From Nocardia brevicatena NBRC 12119 (GTDB lineage Bacteria > Actinomycetota > Actinomycetes > Mycobacteriales > Mycobacteriaceae): DNA of 64,000 nt. The notes beneath the pieces were generated by a model that saw nothing but the letters and a program-made list of their open reading frames with translations, was not told the DNA's origin and did not search any database. Below, piece after piece: positions 56,297 to 64,000 of the stretch. The first letter of the stretch is position 1. The number at the start of each line of letters is the position of its first letter. Location: NCBI RefSeq assembly GCF_000308495.1, contig NZ_BAFU01000044.1, forward strand, positions 186,001 through 250,000, given 5' to 3'. Both the position numbers and the translations under genes were made by a program.

Positions 56297-59245
56297 GTGA
56301 AGCTGAGTGTGCGGAATGTGGTCGGGTCGATGCGGCGGGTGTTGGCGACCGCGCAGAACGGTCTGGAGGTGATTCGGTTCGGCGGACTCACCGGTGGGGC
56401 CGAGTCCTCGCCGTTCGAGGTGGTCGAACGGCGACGCACATACCGGCTGCGGCACTACTTCCCGGGCGACGCCACCCCGGGCGCCCCGGTCGCGGTGTTG
56501 GTGCCGCCGCTCATGCTCAGCGCCGACGTCTGGGACGTCAATGCCGACGACGGAGCGGTGGGGATCTTGAGCCGGGCCGGCATCGACTGCTGGGTGGTGG
56601 ATTTCGGATCACCCGCCGTGGAGGAGGGCGGGTGGAAGCGTGATCTGGCCGACCATGTGCTGGCGGTGAACAGCGCCATCGATACGGTATGCGCGACGAC
56701 CGGCGAGAACGTGCACCTCATGGGGTATTCGCAGGGCGGTATGTTCGCCTACCAGGCCACGGCGTTCCGCTACGGCAAGGGCGTGGCCGGCATCGTGACG
56801 TTCGGCAGCCCCGTCGATATCGTGGCCGGGATGCCGCTCGGCATACCGCATGACGCCGTCACCGATCTCCTGGATTTCGTGGCCGACCATGTGACGCCCC
56901 GACTGGGCATACCCGACTCCATGGTGCGGATCGGCTTCCAGATGCTGGACCCGGTGAAAACGGCGAAGGCGCGCATTGATTTCCTGCGCCAACTGCACGA
57001 TCGGGAGGCGCTGCTGCCCAAGGAACGGCAGCGTAGGTTCCTCAACAGCGAGGGCTGGGTCGGCTACCCCGCCCCGGCCGTGGCGGACCTGCTGAAACAG
57101 TTCGTGGTTCACAACCGAATGATGTTGGGCGGCTTCGTGATACGCGATCAGCCGATATCGCTGGCCGAGCTGAAGTGCCCGATTCTGGCGTTCGTCGGCG
57201 AGGTCGATGATATCGGCCAGCCCGCGGCGGTGCGCGGTATCGTGCACGCGGCGCCGAATGCCGAAGTCTACGAATCCAGTCTGGTGGCAGGGCATTTCGG
57301 TTTGGTGGCCGGTTCGATGGCGAGCAGGCACACCTGGCCGCTGGTACGGGATTGGGTCGGCTGGATGGAGGGCAGGAACCCGCTGCCCGAAGAGATCCGC
57401 CCCATGACCGAGCACGAACCCGCCACCGTACCGCGCACCGCGATGTGGCGCGTCGTACACGCCGTGGCCTCGTTGGCCGAGGCCGGCGGCGGAGTGGGCA
57501 AGGTGCTCGAGGGGATCGCCGGCAATACCGCCCGCAGTGCGGTCGGTTTGGTCGAGGAGGCCGCCCGCGCGCTGCCGCGCCTGACCCGCCTCGGCTCCAT
57601 CCAGCCAGGCACCCGGATCTCCCTCGGCAAACTCCTGGCCGAACAGGCCGAACGGTCACCGGCCGGCGAATGCTTCCTCTTCGACGACCGGGTGCACACC
57701 CACGCCGCCGTCGACCGGCGGATCGACAATGTGGTACGCGGTCTCATCTCCGTCGGGGTGCGGCCGGCCATGCGGGTCGCAGTGGTGATGGAGACCCGCC
57801 CCAGCGCCCTGGTGGCGGTGGCGGCGCTGTCGCGGCTCGGCGCTGTCGCGGTCCTGTTGGCACCGGGCAGCGAACTGCCGCGCGCCGTGGCGCGGACCGG
57901 TGCCAAGTTCCTGGTCTCGGACCCGGAGAACGTCCGGCACGCCATCGCCGCCGGCATACGGGTGCTGGTCCTCGGCGGGGGCGATTCGCGCGGGCTCACC
58001 GTCCCGCTCGGCGCCGATCTGATCGATCTGGAACAGATCGATCCGGAGACGGTGCACCTGCCCGGCTGGTACCGACCGAATCCGGGTCTGGCCCGCGAAC
58101 TCGCCTTCATCCTGGTCGCCGGCATCGGCGACCGGCTCGAGATCAAACACGTCACCAACCACCGCTGGGCCCTGTCCGCCTTCGGCACCGCCTCGGCCGC
58201 CGATCTGGATCACAGCGATACCGTGTACTGCCTCGCACCGCTGCATCATTCGTCCGGTCTGCTGGTGAGCCTGGGCGGCGCGATCGCGGGCGGCAGCCGG
58301 ATCGCGTTGGCCCGGTCGCTGGACCCGTCCCGGTTCGCGGAAGAGATACACCGCTACGGCGTCACCGTGGTGACCTACACCTGGACGATGCTGCGCGATA
58401 TCCTCGACGCCCAGGTCTTCCCGACCGGTCACCGGCATCCGATCCGACTGTTCATCGGCTCCGGTATGCCTGCCGGACTGTGGCGGCGCACCACCGAACA
58501 GTTCGCGCCCGCCCGGGTGCTGGAGTTCTACGCCTCCATCGGAGGCGATGTGGTGCTGGCCAATGTGGCCGGCAGCAAGCGCGGCTGCAAGGGCCGTCCG
58601 GTCCCCGGCACCGCCAGGGTGGAGTTGGTGGCCTACGACCTGGACACCACGCAGATCCTGCTGGACGAGTTCGGGTTCGCCCGCCGCTGCGCCGACAACG
58701 AGGTGGGACTGCTGATCGGCTCGGCCTCCGACAGCATCGACCTGTCCGCGGGCGGTCTGCGCGGGGTCTTCGTACCCGGCGACTCCTGGATGCCCACGGA
58801 AAACCTGTTCCGCCGCGACGGCGACGGTGACTACTGGCTCGTCGACCATATCGACAGCGTGATCCGCACCTCGCGCGGTCCGGTGTACACCCAGCCGATC
58901 GAGGACATCCTCAACGATATCGCCGCCGTCGATATGGAGGTCGCCTACGGCCTGACCGTCGGCGAGCACACCCTCGCGGTCGCGGCGGTGAGCGTTCGTC
59001 CCGGTTTCCGGCTCGACCCGGTGGATATCACCGAAGCCCTGCGGGCACTGGCGCCGGTGCATCGTCCCGACCTGGTGTACGAGGTGGACGGTATTCCACG
59101 CAGCGCGTCCTACCGGCCGTCCGCCCGCGCCGTACGGGAGAACGACCCGCCGCGGCCGGGACCCCGTACCTGGTGGTACAACCCGGAAAGTGAGAGCTAC
59201 GAGGTGTTCACCGAGGACACCGCGCTCAGCAGCGGTATTCGGTGA
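56297..59245 (+). CDS. Bifunctional lipase-like / acyl-CoA synthetase-like protein (Rv1683 type)
   Basis: 982 residues in two modules. Residues ~50-370 are a PhaC-like alpha/beta hydrolase (VAVLVPPLMLSADVWDVNAD, nucleophile GYSQGG, acid in FVGEVDDIG, histidine in AGHFGLVAG). Residues ~440-960 are an AMP-binding fold (FDDRVHTHAAVDRRIDNVVR, LAPLHHSSGLLVS, GDGDYWLVDHIDSVIR). The size and order match Rv1683 of M. tuberculosis, described as long-chain acyl-CoA synthase and lipase. The usual P-loop (TSGTTGxPK) is degenerate: LVAGIGDRLEIKHVTNHRW. The elbow has Ser where PHA synthases have Cys. GTG at 56297 has GGGAG upstream. Confidence 0.88.
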   Translation: MKLSVRNVVGSMRRVLATAQNGLEVIRFGGLTGGAESSPFEVVERRRTYRLRHYFPGDATPGAPVAVLVPPLMLSADVWDVNADDGAVGILSRAGIDCWVVDFGSPAVEEGGWKRDLADHVLAVNSAIDTVCATTGENVHLMGYSQGGMFAYQATAFRYGKGVAGIVTFGSPVDIVAGMPLGIPHDAVTDLLDFVADHVTPRLGIPDSMVRIGFQMLDPVKTAKARIDFLRQLHDREALLPKERQRRFLNSEGWVGYPAPAVADLLKQFVVHNRMMLGGFVIRDQPISLAELKCPILAFVGEVDDIGQPAAVRGIVHAAPNAEVYESSLVAGHFGLVAGSMASRHTWPLVRDWVGWMEGRNPLPEEIRPMTEHEPATVPRTAMWRVVHAVASLAEAGGGVGKVLEGIAGNTARSAVGLVEEAARALPRLTRLGSIQPGTRISLGKLLAEQAERSPAGECFLFDDRVHTHAAVDRRIDNVVRGLISVGVRPAMRVAVVMETRPSALVAVAALSRLGAVAVLLAPGSELPRAVARTGAKFLVSDPENVRHAIAAGIRVLVLGGGDSRGLTVPLGADLIDLEQIDPETVHLPGWYRPNPGLARELAFILVAGIGDRLEIKHVTNHRWALSAFGTASAADLDHSDTVYCLAPLHHSSGLLVSLGGAIAGGSRIALARSLDPSRFAEEIHRYGVTVVTYTWTMLRDILDAQVFPTGHRHPIRLFIGSGMPAGLWRRTTEQFAPARVLEFYASIGGDVVLANVAGSKRGCKGRPVPGTARVELVAYDLDTTQILLDEFGFARRCADNEVGLLIGSASDSIDLSAGGLRGVFVPGDSWMPTENLFRRDGDGDYWLVDHIDSVIRTSRGPVYTQPIEDILNDIAAVDMEVAYGLTVGEHTLAVAAVSVRPGFRLDPVDITEALRALAPVHRPDLVYEVDGIPRSASYRPSARAVRENDPPRPGPRTWWYNPESESYEVFTEDTALSSGIR

Positions 59246-60461
59246 CCGCGGCGACGACGCGGGCGATCTGGGCGTCGGTGAGCATCGGCCACAGCGGCAG
59301 CCGCACGATCGTCGCGGCGAAGTGGGCGCTGCGGGTGCAGGGAACGGGAGTGCGGCCGTATTTCGAACCGGCCGCACTGGTATCCAGCGGGACGTAGTGG
59401 AACGGCGCCACGACGCCGCGTTCGGCGAGATGCCGGATGAGCCCGTCGCGCAGCTCCTCGCTGGGCATGCGCAGATAAAACAGATGCGCCGGGTGTTGCC
59501 GATCCGGCGGAACGGTCATCGGCCACACCCCGTTCGCCGCCGCCCAGTCGGCGAGCCCGCTCGCGTAGGCGTCCCATACCCGGTGCCGCTCGGCCTGGAT
59601 GATGTCGAACTCGGCCAGCTGGGCGTCGAGGACGGCGGCATTGAGTTCACTGGGCAGATAACTGGATCCGATGTCCTGCCAGGAGTATTTGTCCACTTGC
59701 CCGCGCAGGAACCGGGCCCGGTCGGTGCCCTTTTCCCGGATGATCTCCGCGCGGCCCATCAGGATGTCATCGGAGAGCAGCAGCGCGCCGCCCTCGCCAC
59801 AGTGCACATTCTTGGTGTCGTGGAAACTCTGGGTGCCCATGGCGCCGAGGGTGCCCAGCCGCCGCCCGCGCCAGGCGGCGCCGAGACCGTGCGCGTTGTC
59901 CTCGATGATCGCGACACCGTGCCGCGCGGCCAGTTCCAGCAGTGCGGCCATATCGGCCGCGACGCCGCCGTAGTGCATGACCACGACCGCTTTGGTGCGC
60001 GGGGTGACGGCCTCGACCGCGGCCACCGGGTCGATATTGCCGGTCTCGAGGTCGATATCGACGAAAACGCAGTTCGCTCCGCGTAAGGCGAAGGCGGTGG
60101 CCGCCGAGGTGAAGGCGAAACTCGGCACGATCACCTCATCGCCGGGGGCGAGTTCGAGCAGCAGGGCGCCCAGTTCCAGGGCGTGGGTGCACGAGGTGGT
60201 CAGCAGGACGTGCGGTGCGCCGGTGATGGCGGCGAGTTTGGCGGTGGCCGCGGCGGTGAACGGTCCGTCACCGTGGCAGTGGTCGGACCCGAGGACGGCG
60301 GCCACATTCGCTCGCTCGGCGGCGGCGCGATAGGGCCTGCTGAAGATGATGCGGTCGCCGTCCTTCGTGCGCCGACCGAGCACATCGGTCCCGCCGTCGG
60401 ATATGCGTGGCCACCCTCGGCGGGGTTGTGCCGCGGCCTCCCGCAGACGCCGTCCGCTCAT
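59226..60461 (-). CDS. DegT/DnrJ/EryC1-type sugar aminotransferase (WecE-like)
   Basis: 411 residues. PLP-dependent transfer of an amino group to a nucleotide-linked 4-keto or 3-keto sugar. The internal aldimine lysine is Lys217 in FHDTKNVHCGEGG; TTSCTHALELGALLLELAPG, DEVIVPSFAFTSAATAFALR and EDNAHGLGA are conserved and resemble dTDP-4-amino-4,6-dideoxygalactose transaminase. The core starts at DRIIFSRPYR; the first ~33 residues are an extension whose start (MSGRRLREAAAQ) resembles the MSGQRPE peptide. The ATG overlaps the glycosyltransferase stop (ATGA). It overlaps the converging upstream gene by 20 bases. Confidence 0.9.
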   Translation of the reverse strand: MSGRRLREAAAQPRRGWPRISDGGTDVLGRRTKDGDRIIFSRPYRAAAERANVAAVLGSDHCHGDGPFTAAATAKLAAITGAPHVLLTTSCTHALELGALLLELAPGDEVIVPSFAFTSAATAFALRGANCVFVDIDLETGNIDPVAAVEAVTPRTKAVVVMHYGGVAADMAALLELAARHGVAIIEDNAHGLGAAWRGRRLGTLGAMGTQSFHDTKNVHCGEGGALLLSDDILMGRAEIIREKGTDRARFLRGQVDKYSWQDIGSSYLPSELNAAVLDAQLAEFDIIQAERHRVWDAYASGLADWAAANGVWPMTVPPDRQHPAHLFYLRMPSEELRDGLIRHLAERGVVAPFHYVPLDTSAAGSKYGRTPVPCTRSAHFAATIVRLPLWPMLTDAQIARVVAAVTEYRC

Positions 60462-61621
60462 ACGGTCATGACCTTCTCGTGTCGCGCCGGCGTCGCCGGT
60501 TCCGCACCGGGGGCGGAATCCGGAGGTCGCGGGGTGGGAGAGTCCACCGTGAGGTACAGCGGTTTGCCGACCAGGATGTGCAGCGCCACCCCGAGATATT
60601 CGGCGATAAGCCCGAGCGAGAACAGCACGGCCCCCGAACACAGCAGCATGACGACGATGATGGATGCCCACCCCTCCGGATTCCCGCCGCCGCCGGTGAG
60701 CGCGGTGTACCCGATCACCGCCGCGAGTGCGGTCCCGGCCAGGGCGAGCGTCACCCCGAGCAGGCTGACCAGCCGCAGACCGCGGGTGCCGGTGCACAGC
60801 ACCATCTTCCAGAACAGGGAAAACAGCCGCCGGTAGTTGTAGCCGGATTCATCGCGGCCCTCCGCACGCAGCAGTACCGGCGCGGCGGCGCAGCGGTCCA
60901 CCACCCAGGTGAGCGCCACATCCAGATAGACGCCGTTACCGGCGATCTCGGCGAGCCGGCGGCCGATATCGCCGCGGATCAGCCGGAAACTCTCGAACCG
61001 GGTCGACGCGGGGAAGGCGAACAGCGTCGCCAGGACGAGTTTCGCGCCGCGGGAGGTAAGGTTGCGCAGCAGGCCGTGCGGGCGGGTGTTGGTCGGCCGG
61101 GAATAGACCAGATCGGCGCGTTCGGCCAGCGCGGTGTCCAGGAATGCGGCGATGAACGTCGGATCGTGCTGCCCGTCTTCGTCCATGGTGACGATCCAGC
61201 CGCCGCGGGCCGCCGCCATCCCGGCGATGGTGGCCGCGTCCTGGCCGAAATTTCGGCTCAACCAGACCACTCGGACCTGTTCGTATTCACGCTCCAACCG
61301 CTGGAGCACGATATCGGAGCGGTCCGGCCCGTGATCGTGCACCAGCACGATCTCCTCGACGGCGAAGCGGATACCGCCGGGGGTGAGCGCGGGTCGAGAC
61401 AGCCGGTGCAGTTCCCGTATCAGGGCCGCGATGGTCTGTTCACCCCGATAGACGGGCACCACGACCGAGACCGAACAGATCGGCGGCCCGGCGGACGAAT
61501 CGGCTTGCGGTACGGCATTTCCCGCGCGCACGGGTACGGACGCCGGAGGCGCCGCCGGATCGCCGGTAACCGGCCGACGAACAACTGAATCCGCGGGAAG
61601 AGCTTTGGGAGGAAACGGCAT
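60458..61621 (-). CDS. Glycosyltransferase family 2, GtrB/DPM-like
   Basis: 387 residues. GT-A domain from ~50 (SVSVVVPVYRGEQTIAALIR, VWLSRNFGQDAATIAGMAAA, IVTMDEDGQHDP with the DxD-like motif), then two C-terminal transmembrane helices (LLGVTLALAGTALAAVIGY, VMLLCSGAVLFSLGLIAEYL) as in polyprenyl-phosphate sugar transferases. The N-terminal ~48 residues are Pro/Ala-rich and probably disordered. It likely loads a sugar on a polyprenyl phosphate, working with the aminotransferase translated from the overlapping frame. Confidence 0.9.
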   Translation of the reverse strand: MPFPPKALPADSVVRRPVTGDPAAPPASVPVRAGNAVPQADSSAGPPICSVSVVVPVYRGEQTIAALIRELHRLSRPALTPGGIRFAVEEIVLVHDHGPDRSDIVLQRLEREYEQVRVVWLSRNFGQDAATIAGMAAARGGWIVTMDEDGQHDPTFIAAFLDTALAERADLVYSRPTNTRPHGLLRNLTSRGAKLVLATLFAFPASTRFESFRLIRGDIGRRLAEIAGNGVYLDVALTWVVDRCAAAPVLLRAEGRDESGYNYRRLFSLFWKMVLCTGTRGLRLVSLLGVTLALAGTALAAVIGYTALTGGGGNPEGWASIIVVMLLCSGAVLFSLGLIAEYLGVALHILVGKPLYLTVDSPTPRPPDSAPGAEPATPARHEKVMTV

Positions 61622-61787
61622 TGGCGAAATCGACTTTCGACGACGGAACGCGTGCCGGTGCTCGATGGTGCTCGCTGAGCCCGAGAGTCGTGAACTCTAG
61701 CAGGTAAGCGGCAGGACTCGGGCACGAAAGGGCCGGGCGCGTCGTCGCGGTCGGATTCGCGGTCGCGAGGGGTATGGTCTGCAGTCC

Positions 61788-64000
61788 GTGGCGGATGGTC
61801 GGGTTGACGATCGACGGAACGTGCTGGTGTGGGGTGCGGTCTGCGCACTGGGGGTGATGGCCGGATACCTTGCGGTGCTCGCCGCGAATTCCCGGCATTT
61901 CTACACCGACGACACCGAATCCCAGTACGCCCCGCTGTGGGTGATGACCGGCCGGTATCTGCGCGCCGGCGAATTCCCCCTCATGGTGCCCGAACACTGG
62001 CTGGCGGGTAATTACACGATCGAAGAGGCGGGGCTGCTCAACCCGCCGCAGCTGCTGATCGACCTGCTCGCACCGGCGGTGGACGATCTGGCGCTGTACG
62101 CGGCGGTGGTGAAACTCGTCGTCGCCGTCATCCTCGGTCTGGGTGTGTACCGGGTCTGCCTCGGCTATGGTTCCCGTCCCGCCTGGGCGGCGGTGGCGGG
62201 GGTGTCGTTCCCGTTCAGCGGGTTTCTGCTGTTCTTCGATGCCGCCAGTTGGATGACCGCCTTCACCGGCACCGCGTGGCTGGTGCATGCCTGGGCGTCC
62301 GGGCTGCGGTACGCGCGCGGACGCGGGGGGCCGATACCGGTGTTCGTCTTCCTGTACCTGGCGTTCTCGGTGCAATACGTGTTCCCGGCGGTCGAGGCGG
62401 CCGTGCTGTTCGGTGCGCTGCTCGTCGGTGAGACGGTGTATCAGCGGCGTGTGCTGCCGTCGCTGCGGTTGGCGGCGGTGTCCGGCTGCGCCGCCCTCGC
62501 CGGTCTGCTCACCTACCTGCCGAGCCTGCTCACCGCGGATGTCACCTGGCGGGGCGCGTCCGAGATCCGCAACGACCAATTCCTCACGGTGCCCTGGTCG
62601 GAATCGTTGAACGCGAGCCTGCCGAGCACCCTGCCCGCGTTCGTGTCCTGGTGGGGATATGCGCAGCCACTGCCGATGGTCTACATCGCCTGGTTCGTGA
62701 TCCCGGCCCTGGCGTTCGTGGACTGGCGGCGCGCGAGTGCCGCCGCCCGCGAGCTCAGCGGTCCGGCGCTGTTCGCGGTCCTGGTGCTGATGTGGACCGC
62801 CGGGCCCGGGACCATGGGTCCGCTGCGCTGGCCGGCCCGCGTCCTGCCGATGCTCGCGCTGGCGCTGCTGGTGCTGGTGTGCGTGCTGCTCGGCCGGTTC
62901 GGCACCACCGCGGGATGGCGGCGCCGTGGACCGGCCGCGGGTCTGCTGATCGGGGTGCTGCTACTGAGGTCACTGGCCGCCGCCCCACCGGAGGCACTTC
63001 GGCATCTGCTGTCCGCGGTGATCGTGGCCGCGCTCGGGGCCGCGGTGGTGTGGCTGGGCCGCACCCGGGGCGCGGCACCGGCCTGCGTACTGACCCTCAT
63101 CGCCGTGATTCCCATCGCCTACCTGCAGGTGCGTGCCGCTCAGCCCACGCCGATGAGCTGGCAGCTGCCCGAGCGGCGGTCGGAGATGAAGGCCGCATTC
63201 CCCGATTTCGCGGGCACCACCCTGCAACTCGGCGACCGTGCCCTGATCGGCCCCGACCGCAATACCCTCGACGGTGCCTACGGTTCCCTCGCCTTCGGCA
63301 ACTACGCCAAGGACCTCGAACTGGACTACGTGGGCGGATACACCCCCAACGGCCACTTCTACTTCGGTCATCTGCTGTGTATGCGCTGGGACGTCAGTGT
63401 CTGCCCCGACGCCTACCGTCGGGCGTTCACCGTCGAACCCGGGACCGGCCGCACCATTGTCGATCTGATGAACGTCGACCGGGTGGTCCTGCAGCGGGCA
63501 CTGTTCCCCGACGCGCGTGCCGAACCCGCGCCGCCGGGCTGGCGGTGGGTGGAATACCCCGGCCACGAGAACGAGATCGCCGTCCTCGAACGTATCGACG
63601 GCCCGGCCTCCACGCGCAACGGTCGGGTTTCCCACACCGACGGTGTCATCGCGACCTCACTGGCGGAATCCGATACCACGAGCCGGGTCCGGGTCGATTC
63701 ACCCGCGGGCGGCCGCGTCGTTTTCGCCCGCCTCGGCTGGCCCGGCTACCGCGCCCATCTCGACGGCCGGCAGATCCCTATCGATGTGGTGGCCCACACC
63801 TTCGTCACCGTGGACATCCCGCCCGGAACCAGCGGCGCCGAACTGGAACTCACCTGGCGACCGCCCGGCTGGAAGATCGGCACCGCCACCGCCGCGGCGG
63901 GCCTGCTCGGTCTCGCCGTCCTCCAGTGGGCGTATATGCGCTCCCGGCGTCGCCCCGACGAACCCGACGAGCCCTCGACCGGCGAACCCCTGATCGAACG
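61788..64000 (+). CDS. YfhO-like multipass membrane protein, 3' end outside window
   Basis: The GTG at 61788 opens a frame that is uninterrupted to the window end (>737 residues). The N-terminal two thirds contain about ten to twelve transmembrane segments (NVLVWGAVCALGVMAGYLAV, WVMTGRYLRAGEFPLMVPEH, GGPIPVFVFLYLAFSVQYVF). The later soluble part (GYTPNGHFYFGHLLCMRWDV, GWPGYRAHLDGRQIPIDVV) and the last helix match YfhO/GT-C-like proteins that transfer sugars from lipid carriers. It is divergent from the glycosyltransferase by 166 bases. TATGGT ten bases upstream suggests a leaderless or nearly leaderless transcript. Confidence 0.82.
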   Translation, partial: MADGRVDDRRNVLVWGAVCALGVMAGYLAVLAANSRHFYTDDTESQYAPLWVMTGRYLRAGEFPLMVPEHWLAGNYTIEEAGLLNPPQLLIDLLAPAVDDLALYAAVVKLVVAVILGLGVYRVCLGYGSRPAWAAVAGVSFPFSGFLLFFDAASWMTAFTGTAWLVHAWASGLRYARGRGGPIPVFVFLYLAFSVQYVFPAVEAAVLFGALLVGETVYQRRVLPSLRLAAVSGCAALAGLLTYLPSLLTADVTWRGASEIRNDQFLTVPWSESLNASLPSTLPAFVSWWGYAQPLPMVYIAWFVIPALAFVDWRRASAAARELSGPALFAVLVLMWTAGPGTMGPLRWPARVLPMLALALLVLVCVLLGRFGTTAGWRRRGPAAGLLIGVLLLRSLAAAPPEALRHLLSAVIVAALGAAVVWLGRTRGAAPACVLTLIAVIPIAYLQVRAAQPTPMSWQLPERRSEMKAAFPDFAGTTLQLGDRALIGPDRNTLDGAYGSLAFGNYAKDLELDYVGGYTPNGHFYFGHLLCMRWDVSVCPDAYRRAFTVEPGTGRTIVDLMNVDRVVLQRALFPDARAEPAPPGWRWVEYPGHENEIAVLERIDGPASTRNGRVSHTDGVIATSLAESDTTSRVRVDSPAGGRVVFARLGWPGYRAHLDGRQIPIDVVAHTFVTVDIPPGTSGAELELTWRPPGWKIGTATAAAGLLGLAVLQWAYMRSRRRPDEPDEPSTGEPLIE

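Overview
The window is high-GC actinobacterial DNA, most likely from a Nocardia or a close mycolate-forming relative. The reasons are the strong G/C third-position bias, many GTG starts, ATGA stop/start overlaps, apparent leaderless starts, a pheT...argCJBDFR...argGH backbone, a bifunctional lipase/acyl-CoA synthetase like mycobacterial Rv1683, and an erm gene with a WhiB7-like promoter. This assignment is inferred from gene content, not from a marker gene.

Layout. 1-8.3 kb: the 3' end of pheT, a small hydrolase, two uncharacterised proteins, adhE with an SRPBCC protein, mscL and a TetR regulator. 8.4-16.9 kb: an accessory, decayed zone. It holds a truncated TIM-barrel-like gene behind a TetR-type operator, an AT-richer XRE/DUF5753 gene with a vestigial partner, a 5'-truncated HTH/sigma-70-like gene cut by a complete IS3-type element, and fragments of a toxin-like N-terminus, a PPOX enzyme, MarR, TnpB, XRE-cupin and MFS genes. 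17-27.5 kb: desaturase, MerR regulator, esterase, an erm methyltransferase with a leader-peptide attenuator, doxX with its own operator, ppc, a WYL regulator and a PPOX protein. 27.6-35.8 kb: one coupled minus-strand operon (polar amino-acid-type ABC importer, two crotonases, NDP-forming acyl-CoA synthetase) opposite an RpiR regulator. 35.9-37.5 kb: a CHAP hydrolase and a 60-residue helical protein.

37.5-55.3 kb: the arginine pathway. argC-J-B-D-F-R form one tightly overlapping operon; argG and argH lie 8.5 kb further on. Between them, on the other strand, are a Tat-type amidase and a catabolic cluster (IclR regulator, alpha/beta hydrolase, formamidase, LigA- and LigB-type dioxygenase subunits, hydantoinase A). 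argC and argG share an identical 15-base element that is probably the ArgR operator. The argH leader is strongly structured. An SMR transporter follows argH.

55.5-64 kb: idi, the lipase/acyl-CoA synthetase fusion, a sugar aminotransferase coupled to a GtrB-like glycosyltransferase, and the start of a large YfhO-like membrane protein that runs off the window.

Best candidates for something new: the IclR/LigAB/HyuA/formamidase cluster (probably N-heterocycle ring cleavage), the RpiR-controlled import/CoA operon, the HTH/sigma-like hybrid gene, the IAVV-type erm leader peptide, and a short recurring peptide (MSGQRPE...) that occurs once as a free mini-gene and twice as an N-terminal extension.
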